A stretch of 64,000 bases of DNA, from assembly GCF_029840635.1 (NCBI RefSeq), contig NZ_JAOCCU010000027.1:1-64000 (forward strand), in the 5' to 3' direction. Below are positions 54,858 through 63,795 of the stretch, piece after piece. Position 1 is the stretch's first letter. Each line of letters opens with the position of its first letter. The notes beneath the pieces were generated by a model. The model did not search any database and was not told the DNA's origin. It saw nothing but the letters and a program-made list of their open reading frames with translations. This DNA comes from Mitsuaria sp. GD03876 (GTDB lineage: Bacteria > Pseudomonadota > Gammaproteobacteria > Burkholderiales > Burkholderiaceae_C). Made by a program: the position numbers and the translations under genes.

Positions 54858-56222
54858 TCAGCCGTCCTGGCGAACGACGCGCCCGACCTTCAGCTCGGCC
54901 TCGCCGTCGGCCAGCACCGCGCGCAAGTCCTGACCCTCGCGCAACTGCTCGACGGAGCTGAGCGCCCGTCCCTGCCCGTCGTCCAGCCAGGCGTAGCCGC
55001 GCGCCAGCACCTGGCGCGGATCCAGCGCCTGCAGCCGCGCCTGGAGCGCATCCAGCCGATGCGCGCCACGCTGCGCCTGCTGCGGCAGCGCGCGGTCGAG
55101 CCGTTGCGCGAGGTGTCGCAGCCGTTGCGCCTCGAGCGCCGCCACGCGCGGCGCCACCTGCCCGAGCCGCTGCTCGAGGTGGCGCAGGCGTTGCGCGTCC
55201 AAGCCGACGGTGCGTGGCACCACCTGCCCGAGGCGCTGGGACAGCAGGTCCAGCCGGCGCCGCTGGCGGGCCAGCGCGTCGCCCGGCCGGGCCAGCCGCA
55301 ACGCCAGCCGGTCCAGGCGCTGCGCCGCGCCGTCCAGCCGTTGCTCGACCCGGCGCAGCAGTTGCCGCTCCAGCGCGTCCAGCGTCTCCAGGCACTGCTG
55401 GCGAGCAACCGTCGCGAGCTCGGCCGCGGCGGTCGGCGTCGGCGCGCGCAGGTCGGCCGCCAGGTCCGCCAGCGTGATGTCGGTCTCGTGCCCGACGCCG
55501 CAGATCACCGACAGCGCCGATTCGGCCACCGCCTGCACCACGCGCTCGTCGTTGAAGGCCCACAGGTCCTCCAGCGAGCCGCCGCCGCGCACCAGCAGCA
55601 GGACCTCGGCATCGGCGCGCTCGTTGGCCGCGGCCAGCGCACGCACGATCGCCGGCGGGGCGTCGGCGCCCTGCACCAGCGTCGGGTAGATGAACACCCG
55701 CGCATGCGGCGCCCGCCGCCGCAGCGCGGTCAGCACGTCGTGCAGCGCGGCACCGGCGGTCGAGGTGATCACGCCGATCCGGCGCGCGTACGGCGGCGGC
55801 CGGCGCTTGCGGTCGGCGTCGAACAGCCCCTGCGCCTCCAGCCGCGCCTTCAGGCGCAGGAACTGCTCGTACAGCGCGCCTTCGCCGGAGCGCCGCATCG
55901 CCTCGACGATGAACTGCAGCTCCCCGCGCGGCCCGTACAGGTCCAGGCGGCCGCGCAGCTCGACGGTCATGCCGTCCCGGGGCGCGAAGTCCACCATGCC
56001 CGCCACCCGGCGGAACATGGCGCAGCGCAGCATCGCCGGCTGCCCGTCGGCGTCCTTCAGGCTGAAATAGCAGTGCCCGCTGGCGGCGCGCGTGAATCCC
56101 GAGAGCTCGCCTTGCACCGCCACGACGGGGAATCGCGACTGCAACGCGTCGGAAAGGGCCGTCAACAGGGCCGCCACCCCCCAGACCATCCGTGGCGATG
56201 CGGGTTTGGAGGCGTCAATCAT
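54858..56222 (-). CDS. xseA: Exodeoxyribonuclease VII large subunit
   Basis: A 454-residue large subunit of exonuclease VII, which degrades single-stranded DNA in repair. The N-terminal OB fold (about 25-110; VQGELSGFTRAASGHCYFSLKD) binds DNA; IGVITSTAGAALHDV and LLLVRGGGSLEDLWAFND are catalytic blocks. A long coiled coil follows, containing three 22-residue repeats (55038-55235). Two earlier in-frame starts exist (ATG 56237 and TTG 56270), but they fall inside the inverted repeat; ATG 56222 gives family length. Confidence 0.94.
   Translation of the reverse strand: MIDASKPASPRMVWGVAALLTALSDALQSRFPVVAVQGELSGFTRAASGHCYFSLKDADGQPAMLRCAMFRRVAGMVDFAPRDGMTVELRGRLDLYGPRGELQFIVEAMRRSGEGALYEQFLRLKARLEAQGLFDADRKRRPPPYARRIGVITSTAGAALHDVLTALRRRAPHARVFIYPTLVQGADAPPAIVRALAAANERADAEVLLLVRGGGSLEDLWAFNDERVVQAVAESALSVICGVGHETDITLADLAADLRAPTPTAAAELATVARQQCLETLDALERQLLRRVEQRLDGAAQRLDRLALRLARPGDALARQRRRLDLLSQRLGQVVPRTVGLDAQRLRHLEQRLGQVAPRVAALEAQRLRHLAQRLDRALPQQAQRGAHRLDALQARLQALDPRQVLARGYAWLDDGQGRALSSVEQLREGQDLRAVLADGEAELKVGRVVRQDG
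55038..55235 (-). repeat. Three 66-bp (22-residue) repeats in xseA
   Basis: The coiled coil repeats units starting RLGQVVPR, RLGQVAPR and RLDRALPQ, each 22 residues, the first two nearly identical (LxAQRLRHLxQ). The units are at 55235-55170, 55169-55104 and 55103-55038. This likely arose by tandem duplication within the helical stalk. Confidence 0.75.
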
Positions 56223-56230
56223 GCGCAAAC

Positions 56231-56276
56231 CCAGCATTGGCGCGGGTCTGGAACTCCACAGCCGCGCCAATGCTGG
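56231..56276. repeat. Perfect 15-bp inverted repeat upstream of xseA
   Basis: CCAGCATTGGCGCGG (56231-56245) and CCGCGCCAATGCTGG (56262-56276) surround a 16-base loop. It starts nine bases before the xseA ATG, inside the 328-base divergent region to the exbB-like gene. That region otherwise holds an AAAAGCTTTT motif (56336-56345), a DnaA box and no gene. Confidence 0.85.
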
Positions 56277-56427
56277 CTCCGCGGGCCATCCGGGCCGTCA
56301 TGCCCGCGTCACAGATCGATAAGCGCTTGTTTTTCAAAAGCTTTTTCCTGCCTCTTTTTTGAGCAGGCTAATCCTTGCCGTTTGCCGACGGGCCCTGGCG
56401 CGGTTCCGCGACGGGTTTCCCACAAAG

Positions 56428-56436
56428 TTATCCACA
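56428..56436 (+). promoter_or_regulatory. DnaA box
   Basis: TTATCCACA matches the strong DnaA consensus exactly. It is a single box in the divergent xseA/exbB-like promoter region; dnaA and dnaN are not near, so it may be regulatory or by chance. Confidence 0.5.
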
Positions 56437-56550
56437 GGTTCGGTGGATGTTTGTAAGGGCATGTGATGAGGGTCGGCAGTGGGCTGTGCCGGGGCGGCGT
56501 GGCGCCATAATGCGCCGCCGGGCCGGAGATGCCCGAACGGAGGGAAAGCC

Positions 56551-57267
56551 TTGTTTTCGATCATACAAGCCGCCGGCTGGCCGATCTGGCCGTTGCTGCT
56601 GTGTTCCGTGGTGGCCCTGGCGCTGATCATCGAACGCATCGTCAGCCTGCGGGCCGCCCGGGTGGCGCCGCCCAGCCTGATCGAGGAGGTGCTGGGCGTG
56701 ACCCAGTTGCAGATCCCGAGCGGCGAGGTCGTCGGCAAGCTGGCCGAGAACTCGCTGCTGGGCCAGGTGCTGGCCGCCGGGCTGCGCGCCTCGCAGGCCG
56801 ATCCCCGCGCCGGCGAGACCCGCCTGCGCCAGGTCTTCGAGCTGGCCGGCCGCCACGCGATCCACCAGATGGAGCGCTACCTGAACACGCTGGGCACGAT
56901 CGCCGCGGCCGCCCCGCTGCTGGGCCTGCTGGGCACCGTGGTGGGCATGATCGAGATCTTCGGCAGCCAGAGCCCCAACGGCAACAACCCGGCGCTGCTG
57001 GCGCACGGCATCTCGATCGCGCTGTACAACACCGCGTTCGGCCTGATCGTCGCGATCCCGTCGCTGATGACCTACCGCTACTTCCGCGGTCGCATCGAGG
57101 CCTACATCGTCGACATGGAGCAGGCCAGCGAGCGGCTGCTGACCCACCTGGTCAACCGCGCGATGCCCGCCGCGGCCAACGCCGCGAACACCGCCAACGC
57201 CGGACCGGCCAGCGTGCCGCCCGCCGTGGCCGTGCCCGCCCCGTCGCAAGGCAAGGCCAAGGCATGA
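56551..57267 (+). CDS. exbB: MotA/TolQ/ExbB family proton channel protein
   Basis: A 238-residue inner membrane protein with three transmembrane segments (about 10-30, 120-145 and 165-185; LLGTVVGMIEIFGS and GLIVAIPSLMTY). With ExbD it turns the proton gradient into motion for TonB-type transport. The start is TTG at 56551, supported by GGAGGGA nine bases before; no ATG fits. It overlaps the following exbD by four bases, and in this gene neighbourhood precedes lpxK as in many beta- and gammaproteobacteria. Confidence 0.9.
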   Translation: MFSIIQAAGWPIWPLLLCSVVALALIIERIVSLRAARVAPPSLIEEVLGVTQLQIPSGEVVGKLAENSLLGQVLAAGLRASQADPRAGETRLRQVFELAGRHAIHQMERYLNTLGTIAAAAPLLGLLGTVVGMIEIFGSQSPNGNNPALLAHGISIALYNTAFGLIVAIPSLMTYRYFRGRIEAYIVDMEQASERLLTHLVNRAMPAAANAANTANAGPASVPPAVAVPAPSQGKAKA

Positions 57268-57677
57268 AGTTCCGCCGTCGTCAGGGCGAGGAACCGGAGA
57301 TCAACCTGATCCCGTTCATCGACGTGCTGCTCGTGGTGCTGATCTTCCTGATGCTGTCGACCACGTACTCGAAGTTCACCGAGCTGCAGCTGACGCTGCC
57401 CACCGCCGACGCCCAGCAGCTCAAGGAACGGCCGGCGGAGATCATCGTGTCGATCTCGGCCGACGGCCGCTACGCGATCGACCGCGGCGCGGTCGAGGGC
57501 CGCAGCGTGGACCTGCTGACGGCGGCGCTGCTGCAGGCCGCGCAAGGCAAGGCCGAACCGGTGGTGATCATCTCCGCCGACGCGGCCACGCCCCACCAGG
57601 CCGTCGTCAACGCGATGGACGCGGCCCGCCGCGCCAACCTGACGCGCCTGACCTTCGCGGCCAACAAGCCGCAATGA
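57264..57677 (+). CDS. exbD: ExbD/TolR family biopolymer transport protein
   Basis: A 137-residue ExbD/TolR protein. A basic start (MKFRRRQGEEPEINLIPFIDV) is followed by one transmembrane helix (about 18-38) with the proton-carrying Asp in FIDVLLVVLIFLM, and a periplasmic domain. Partner of the upstream ExbB-like protein (ATGA overlap). The pair may serve envelope energy transfer near lipid A genes. Confidence 0.92.
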   Translation: MKFRRRQGEEPEINLIPFIDVLLVVLIFLMLSTTYSKFTELQLTLPTADAQQLKERPAEIIVSISADGRYAIDRGAVEGRSVDLLTAALLQAAQGKAEPVVIISADAATPHQAVVNAMDAARRANLTRLTFAANKPQ

Positions 57678-57702
57678 CCGCCGCGATGGCCCGGGACCGG
57701 AC

Positions 57703-58758
57703 ATGACCCGGCCGGCCCTCGAGGACCGGCTGCAGCGCGCCTGGCGGGACGACGACCGCCTCGCCCACCTGCTGCGCCCGCTGGCCGCGCTGCATGGCGC
57801 GGTGCTGCGGCTGCGCGTGGCGCTCTACCGGTTCGGGCTCAAGAAGAGCGAGACGCTGCCGGTGCCGGTGGTCGTCGTCGGGAACTGGGTCGTCGGCGGC
57901 GCCGGCAAGACGCCCACCACGCTGGCGCTGCTGGAGACGCTGCGGCACATGGGCCTGCGCGCCGGCGTGATCTCGCGCGGCTACGGCCGCGTCGACGAGG
58001 AGCGCGTGCGCGTGATCGCCGACGGCGACCGGGCCGAGGACGTCGGCGACGAACCCCTGCTGATCCGGCTGCGCGCCGGCGTGCCGGTGGCCGTCGGCCG
58101 GGACCGCGTCGCCGCGGCGCGGGCGCTGCTCGAGGCCTGTCCCTGGATCGAGGTGCTGGTCTCCGACGACGGCCTGCAGCACTGGCGGCTGCCGCGGCAG
58201 TTGAGCCTGCTCGTGTTCGACGAGCGCGGCCTGGGCAACGGCCGGCTGCTGCCCGCCGGGCCGCTGCGCCAGGCGCGCGCGCTGCCGCCGCCGCCGGGCT
58301 CGTCGCCCGACACCCTGGTGCTGTACAGCACCGGCCGCCCGAGCACCGCCCTGCCCGGCTTCGTCGGCACGCGGCAACTGGCCGGCGCGGTCGCGCTGGC
58401 CGACTGGTGGCGCGGCGAACCCGCGCGGATGGACCGCCTGCAGGCGTTGCGCGGCAAGCCGCTGCTGGCGGCGGCCGGACTGGCGCGGCCGCAGCGCTTC
58501 TTCGACATGCTCGGCGAACAGGGCCTGACCTTCCGCGCGCTGGCCTTGCCGGACCACGCGTCGCTCGACCCGCTGCCCTGGGCCCGCACCGACGAGGTCG
58601 TCATCACCGAGAAGGACGCGGTGAAGCTGCGCCCCGAGGCGCTGCAAGGCTGCCGCATCTGGGTGGTGGCGCTAGACTTCCGCCCCGAACCCGCTTTTGA
58701 AGAGGCGCTGCAGCGCGAGCTGCGGCGGCTGCTCCCCCATGGACCATCGACTGATTGA
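57703..58758 (+). CDS. lpxK: Tetraacyldisaccharide 4'-kinase
   Basis: A 351-residue membrane-associated kinase that phosphorylates lipid IVA precursor at the 4' position. The P-loop is [20 protein letters not shown] (about 59-78). [17 protein letters not shown] and [11 protein letters not shown] are family motifs; [11 protein letters not shown] occurs near the end. It overlaps the next gene by 20 bases. Its place beside kdsB and exbB/exbD is conserved. Confidence 0.95.
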   Translation: MTRPALEDRLQRAWRDDDRLAHLLRPLAALHGAVLRLRVALYRFGLKKSETLPVPVVVVGNWVVGGAGKTPTTLALLETLRHMGLRAGVISRGYGRVDEERVRVIADGDRAEDVGDEPLLIRLRAGVPVAVGRDRVAAARALLEACPWIEVLVSDDGLQHWRLPRQLSLLVFDERGLGNGRLLPAGPLRQARALPPPPGSSPDTLVLYSTGRPSTALPGFVGTRQLAGAVALADWWRGEPARMDRLQALRGKPLLAAAGLARPQRFFDMLGEQGLTFRALALPDHASLDPLPWARTDEVVITEKDAVKLRPEALQGCRIWVVALDFRPEPAFEEALQRELRRLLPHGPSTD

Positions 58759-58942
58759 GATGCTGGTGTGCCCCGTCTGCAAGGGCCCGCTGGACGACCG
58801 CCGCAATGCCGCGGCCACCGGACTGCCGGAGCGCGAACTGGTGTGCCCCGCCGACCGCCTGGCCTTCCCGATCCGCGACGGCATCCCGGTCATGCTGGCC
58901 AACGAGGCCCGCGCCACCGACGCCGAGGGCGACCCGGCGTGA
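58739..58942 (+). CDS. Trm112-family small protein (YcaR-like)
   Basis: A 67-residue protein with the zinc-ribbon-like [10 protein letters not shown] and [21 protein letters not shown] blocks of the Trm112/UPF0434 family. In eukaryotes Trm112 activates methyltransferases; in bacteria the role is not clear. It starts inside lpxK and its TGA overlaps the GTG of kdsB, forming a coupled lpxK-Trm112-kdsB unit. Confidence 0.93.
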   Translation: MDHRLIEMLVCPVCKGPLDDRRNAAATGLPERELVCPADRLAFPIRDGIPVMLANEARATDAEGDPA

Positions 58943-59697
58943 GCGTCGACTTCCACATCGTGATCCCGGCCCGGCTGGCCTCGACCCGCCTGCCCAACAA
59001 GCCGCTGGCCGACATCGCCGGCGCGCCGATGATCGTGCAGGTCGCGCGGCGCGCGGCGCTGGCGGGCGCGGCGCAGGTCGTCGTGGCCACCGACGCGCCC
59101 GAGGTGCTCGCCGCCTGCGAGGCCCATGGCGTGCGGGCGCTGATGACGCGGGCCGACCACGCCAGCGGCAGCGACCGCCTCGCGGAGGCGGTCGAGCTGC
59201 TCGGCCTGCCGGATGACGCGGTGGTCGTGAACGTCCAGGGCGACGAGCCGCTGATCGCGCCGGAGATGATCCAGTCGTGCGCGGCGCTGCTGGCCGCGCG
59301 GCCGGCGTGCGCGATGGCGACGGTGGCCCATGCGATCGACGACGACGCCGAGTTCGCGAACCCGAACGTCGTCAAGCTGGTCACCGATGCCCAGGGGCTG
59401 GCGCTGTACTTCTCGCGCGCGCCGATCCCGTGGTGGCGCGACGCGCCCGGCGGCGGTGCCCGCGTCAAGCCGGACGCGGTGCTGCGCCACGTCGGCCTGT
59501 ATGCATACCGCGCCGGCTTTTTGCGGCGTTTCCCGACGCTCGCGGTCTCGCCGCTGGAGCAGATCGAGGCGCTCGAGCAGCTGCGCGTGCTGTGGCACGG
59601 CGAGCGCATCGCGGTGCATGTCAGCGCCGAACGTCCGGGCCCCGGCGTCGACACGCCCGAGGACCTCGAACGCGTGCGACGCCTGATGGGCCACTGA
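58939..59697 (+). CDS. kdsB: 3-deoxy-manno-octulosonate cytidylyltransferase
   Basis: A 252-residue enzyme that makes CMP-Kdo for lipopolysaccharide. The CTP loop is [30 protein letters not shown] and [12 protein letters not shown] are family blocks. The start is GTG at 58939, overlapping the stop of the Trm112 gene by four bases, with no better codon nearby. Full length. Confidence 0.95.
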   Translation: MSVDFHIVIPARLASTRLPNKPLADIAGAPMIVQVARRAALAGAAQVVVATDAPEVLAACEAHGVRALMTRADHASGSDRLAEAVELLGLPDDAVVVNVQGDEPLIAPEMIQSCAALLAARPACAMATVAHAIDDDAEFANPNVVKLVTDAQGLALYFSRAPIPWWRDAPGGGARVKPDAVLRHVGLYAYRAGFLRRFPTLAVSPLEQIEALEQLRVLWHGERIAVHVSAERPGPGVDTPEDLERVRRLMGH

Positions 59698-59806
59698 GCC
59701 GCGCCGCGGCGGATCCCCGCGTTCATCGGCCCTGTCCGCGATCCGGGGGCATGGCCCGACAGGGTTACACCCCAGTTCATTCAGCTGCCGCGTCAGCGGG
59801 CCGTAG

Positions 59807-60544
<738 letters not shown>

Positions 60545-60568
60545 TCCGGCGCCTCCGATCCGGACGAC

Positions 60569-60594
60569 GGCGGCCCGCGGGGCCGCCATTTTTT
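60569..60594 (+). terminator. Terminator of adk
   Basis: GGCGGCCC and GGGCCGCC form an 8-bp stem with a 3-base loop followed by A and six T, 25 bases after the adk stop. Confidence 0.93.
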
Positions 60595-60603
60595 CGCCGA
60601 CAA

Positions 60604-60619
60604 TTGACGTTTACGTCAA
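60604..60619. promoter_or_regulatory. LiuR-like palindrome upstream of the SDR gene
   Basis: TTGACGT and ACGTCAA flank two T. It lies 80 bases before the SDR start, just after the adk terminator. The pattern resembles sites of the MerR-type regulator LiuR of branched-chain amino acid and fatty acid breakdown. Confidence 0.6.
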
Positions 60620-60698
60620 CGGCAACTACTCCGCCTCCGGCCACCGCCGGCGCGCGGACTTCCCGACAACTCACGGACAACGTGGAAGGAGACATCCC

Positions 60699-61457
60699 AT
60701 GGACATCGCGAACAAGGTCTTCATCGTCACCGGCGGCGCGTCGGGCCTGGGCGAAGGCACGGCCCGGATGCTGGCGCGCGAAGGCGCCACCGTCGTCATC
60801 GCCGACCTGCAGGTCGAACGCGGCGAGGCGCTGGCCAAGGAACTGAACGGCGCCTTCGTCAAGTGCGACGTCAGCCAGGAGGCCGATGGCCAGGCGGTCG
60901 TCGCCAAGGCGGTGTCGCTGGGCAAGCTGATGGGCCTGGTGAACTGCGCCGGTATCGCTCCGGCCGCCAAGACCGTCGGCAAGGACGGCGCGCACTCGCT
61001 GGCGACCTTCGCCAAGGTCATCACCGTCAACCTGGTCGGCAGCTTCAACATGATCCGCCTGGCCGCCGAGGCGATGAGCAAGAACGAGCCGGAAGCCACC
61101 GGCGAGCGCGGCGTGATGATCTCGACGGCCTCGGTGGCGGCCTACGACGGCCAGATCGGCCAGGCGGCGTACGCGGCCTCCAAGGGCGGCGTCGTCGGCA
61201 TGACGCTGCCGATCGCCCGCGACCTGGCCCGCAACGGCATCCGCAACATGACGATCGCCCCCGGCATCTTCGGCACGCCGATGCTGTTCGGCATGCCGCA
61301 GGAGGTGCAGGACGCGCTGGCCGCCAGCGTGCCCTTCCCGTCGCGCCTGGGCCGCCCGGAGGACTACGCCAAGCTGGTCCACCAGATCGTCACCAACGAC
61401 ATGCTCAACGGCGAGGTGATCCGCCTGGACGGCGCGATCCGCATGGCGCCGAAGTGA
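60699..61457 (+). CDS. Short-chain dehydrogenase, 3-hydroxyacyl-CoA dehydrogenase type II-like
   Basis: A 252-residue [18 protein letters not shown] (NAD motif), NCAG, and the YAASK catalytic motif at about 158-162. [18 protein letters not shown]-like text (here [19 protein letters not shown]) matches the type II 3-hydroxyacyl-CoA dehydrogenase (HSD17B10) group, which oxidises 3-hydroxyacyl-CoA, including the 2-methyl form from isoleucine. This agrees with a LiuR-type operator upstream. AAGGAGA precedes ATG 60699. Confidence 0.9.
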   Translation: MDIANKVFIVTGGASGLGEGTARMLAREGATVVIADLQVERGEALAKELNGAFVKCDVSQEADGQAVVAKAVSLGKLMGLVNCAGIAPAAKTVGKDGAHSLATFAKVITVNLVGSFNMIRLAAEAMSKNEPEATGERGVMISTASVAAYDGQIGQAAYAASKGGVVGMTLPIARDLARNGIRNMTIAPGIFGTPMLFGMPQEVQDALAASVPFPSRLGRPEDYAKLVHQIVTNDMLNGEVIRLDGAIRMAPK

Positions 61458-61512
61458 GCCGAAGGCCGCCGGCCCCGGCGGCCCTGGCGGGCCTCCTTGT
61501 GGGACGGCCATG

Positions 61513-61545
61513 AAAAAGGCCTCCCGGCGCGAGCCGGGAGGCCTT
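61513..61545 (-). terminator. Terminator of the TPR gene
   Basis: AAGGCCTCCCGGC and GCCGGGAGGCCTT form a 13-bp stem with a GCGA loop. On the minus strand five T follow, so it ends the ExbB-ExbD-ExbD-TPR operon at 61566. Confidence 0.9.
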
Positions 61546-61565
61546 GTCGCTTCAGCGCGCGGCGT

Positions 61566-62813
61566 TTACTTCGCGCTGCGGGCGTAGACGGACCACAGGC
61601 CGGCCAGGTCGGCCGAGCCGTCGGTGCCCTTGACGGTGCGCCACGTGGCTTGCGCCTTGGCCTTCTCGCCGCCCAGGAACTGCGCCAGGCCCAGGTAGAG
61701 CTTGGCGTCGTCCGGCCGCTTCAGGTTGCCCTTGGCGATGCCTTCCTCGATCAGCTTGATGCCGGCGGCGGCCTGGCCGCGCTGCACCTGCGCGAAGCCG
61801 ACCTTCACCAGTTCGTCGCCCTCGCGGGCGCCGCGGGCGGCCGTCTCGGCCGCGGCCGCGCCGGCCTTGGCTTCGGCGATGCGCTTGTCCAGCAGATCGG
61901 CCAGGCGCTTCGGACGGGCGTTGTCGTCGGTCGGCTTCAGGATGCCGGAGGCGAAGCCCTTGTCCAGGACCTTCTTGCCCTCTTCCGGATAACCGGCGGC
62001 GCCGGCCAGCTGCGCCAGCTCCATGTAGTCGTTGGCGCCCTGCATGTTGTCGGTCACCAGCCTCAGGCGCAGCACGTCGACCTGGTAGCGGCCGGCGGCG
62101 AAGCCCTTCTTGCTCTGCAGCGTGCCCAGCGACTGCGCCCACAGCTTCTGCGTCGGGTAGTAGTTCAGCAGCTTCTGGATCAGCACCGACTCGGTGGCGC
62201 CGTCGCCCTTCTTGTTGGCGGCCCACAGCGCGGTGTTGAGCTTGTCCTGCGACGGGGCGCGGCCGGCCTTCTCCTCGGCGGCGATGTCGGCCAGCGTGTC
62301 CTTGAGCACGGTGGTCACGTCGCCCGAGCGCAGCTGGGCGGCGCTCTGGATCTGCTTCATCGTGGGGCTGTTGCCGCCCGCGGCGTTGTACTTGTTGACC
62401 CACTCCAGCGCCTTGGCGCCGTTGCCCGCCCGCAGGTAGGTGCCGGCGATGGCTTCCATCGTCAGCAGCTTGTTGGCCGCGGGCATCTTGCCGGCGGCGC
62501 TCAGCGCGTCATAGGCCTTGGCCATGCCGTCGGCATCGCCCAGGCGCGAGGCGGCGGACAGGCGCAGGCCTTCCAGCGTCGCGTTCTCGTCGGCGTTGCG
62601 GCCGGGGACGGCCTCGGCCTCGCGGATCTTGCCCATGGCCTCTTGCGCCTTGCCCGCCTTGAGCAGGTCGGACGCGGCCTTGAGCGCGCCGCCCACCTGG
62701 GGGCGCACCTGCGCGGCGGCCTGGGACAGGACGCTCAGGCTGCCTTCGGGCGTGGAGCCCAGCACCAGCGCGGCGGCGCCGACGGCAGCGGTTGCCAGCA
62801 GTTTGAGTTTCAT
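61566..62813 (-). CDS. Exported TPR-like protein of the ExbB/ExbD operon
   Basis: A 415-residue protein with a signal sequence (about 1-36) and about ten tetratricopeptide-like helical hairpins (for example KAASDLLKAGKAQEAMGKIREAEAV and GAKALEWVNKYNAAGG). It follows two ExbD genes and probably works in the periplasm with the ExbB/ExbD energy system, as seen for similar clusters in Burkholderiales. Its target is not known. ATG at 62813 gives the best signal peptide; the open frame extends 21 codons more. Confidence 0.85.
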   Translation of the reverse strand: MKLKLLATAAVGAAALVLGSTPEGSLSVLSQAAAQVRPQVGGALKAASDLLKAGKAQEAMGKIREAEAVPGRNADENATLEGLRLSAASRLGDADGMAKAYDALSAAGKMPAANKLLTMEAIAGTYLRAGNGAKALEWVNKYNAAGGNSPTMKQIQSAAQLRSGDVTTVLKDTLADIAAEEKAGRAPSQDKLNTALWAANKKGDGATESVLIQKLLNYYPTQKLWAQSLGTLQSKKGFAAGRYQVDVLRLRLVTDNMQGANDYMELAQLAGAAGYPEEGKKVLDKGFASGILKPTDDNARPKRLADLLDKRIAEAKAGAAAAETAARGAREGDELVKVGFAQVQRGQAAAGIKLIEEGIAKGNLKRPDDAKLYLGLAQFLGGEKAKAQATWRTVKGTDGSADLAGLWSVYARSAK

Positions 62814-62897
62814 TCGCTTGCTCTCCTGGAAGAAAAAACGCGCCACCCTCGCGGGCAGCGCGTTTCGTTCAGTCATCGATCAGACGGTCACCCGGCC

Positions 62898-63329
62898 TCA
62901 GTTCAGGAACTGTTCGTTCCCGACCATCGCCATCTTCTTGACGCCGAGGCGCTGCGCCGACGCCATCACGTTGGCGACATAGCCGTATTCGGCCAGCTTG
63001 TTCGGCTTGATGTGCACTTCCGGCTGGTCCGGAATCGCGACGACCTCGGCCAGCTTGGCCTCGAGCGCCGCGTGGTTCGGCACCGCGGCGCCGTCCCAGA
63101 ACACCGTGCCGTCGAAGTCGATCGCCACTTCGTGGACGATCGGTTCGGTCGGCGGCGTCTGGTTGTTCGGCGGCGGCATGTCCAGGTTGACCGAGTGCAG
63201 CTGGATCGGGATGGTGATGATCAGCATCACCAGCAGCACCAGCATCACGTCGATCAGCGGCGTCGTGTTGACGTCCAGCATGGTTTCGGGATCGTCACCA
63301 CCGCTGGAGCTTCCGACATTCATACCCAT
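62898..63329 (-). CDS. exbD: ExbD family protein (second copy of the cluster)
   Basis: A 143-residue ExbD protein: NTTPLIDVMLVLLVMLIITIP carries the transmembrane helix (about 22-42) with its key Asp, and the periplasmic domain follows (about 55-135). It differs from the neighbour at 63342 mainly in the periplasmic part (MPPPNNQTPPTEP linker). Two ExbD copies in one operon are common in Xanthomonas-type iron-uptake systems. Confidence 0.92.
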   Translation of the reverse strand: MGMNVGSSSGGDDPETMLDVNTTPLIDVMLVLLVMLIITIPIQLHSVNLDMPPPNNQTPPTEPIVHEVAIDFDGTVFWDGAAVPNHAALEAKLAEVVAIPDQPEVHIKPNKLAEYGYVANVMASAQRLGVKKMAMVGNEQFLN

Positions 63330-63341
63330 TCTTCAGCTCCT

Positions 63342-63770
63342 TCAGCCACCACGAGCCGGCGGCTCGGTGACGAACTTGATGGACATGATGCCCGCGCGCT
63401 GGCACGCGACCATCACCTTGCCCACGTTCTCGTAGCGCGATTTCTCGTCGCCGCGGATGTGGACTTCCGGCTGAGGGTTCAGGACCGCGACCTTCTTCAG
63501 GCGCGACACCAGCGTCTCCGTATCCGGAATCGGCTGGACGCCCCAGTAGATGTCGCCATCCTTGGTCACCGCGATCTCGATGTTTTCCGGCTTGGTGACG
63601 CGGACGACGTTCGTCTCCTTCGGCAGGGTCACCCCCACCGACTGCGTCACCACCGGCACGGTGATGAGGAAGATGATCAGCAGCACCAGCATCACGTCCA
63701 CGAGGGGCGTGGTGTTGATGGTCGAGACCACCTCGTCGTCGCCACCGGACGAACCTACGTTCATCCCCAT
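63342..63770 (-). CDS. exbD: ExbD family protein (first copy of the cluster)
   Basis: A 142-residue ExbD protein. The motif NTTPLVDVMLVLLIIFLITVP at about 19-39 contains the proton-relay Asp in the single transmembrane helix; the periplasmic domain includes HIRGDEKSRYENVGKVM. It lies 12 bases upstream of the second ExbD gene and 25 bases downstream of exbB. Confidence 0.93.
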   Translation of the reverse strand: MGMNVGSSGGDDEVVSTINTTPLVDVMLVLLIIFLITVPVVTQSVGVTLPKETNVVRVTKPENIEIAVTKDGDIYWGVQPIPDTETLVSRLKKVAVLNPQPEVHIRGDEKSRYENVGKVMVACQRAGIMSIKFVTEPPARGG

Positions 63771-63795
63771 ATTGCGTCTCCGGGACTGCGGTGGA

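Noticed and set aside
56223-56550. Possible replication origin
   Set aside because: A single DnaA box, no dnaA/dnaN/parA genes and no box cluster.
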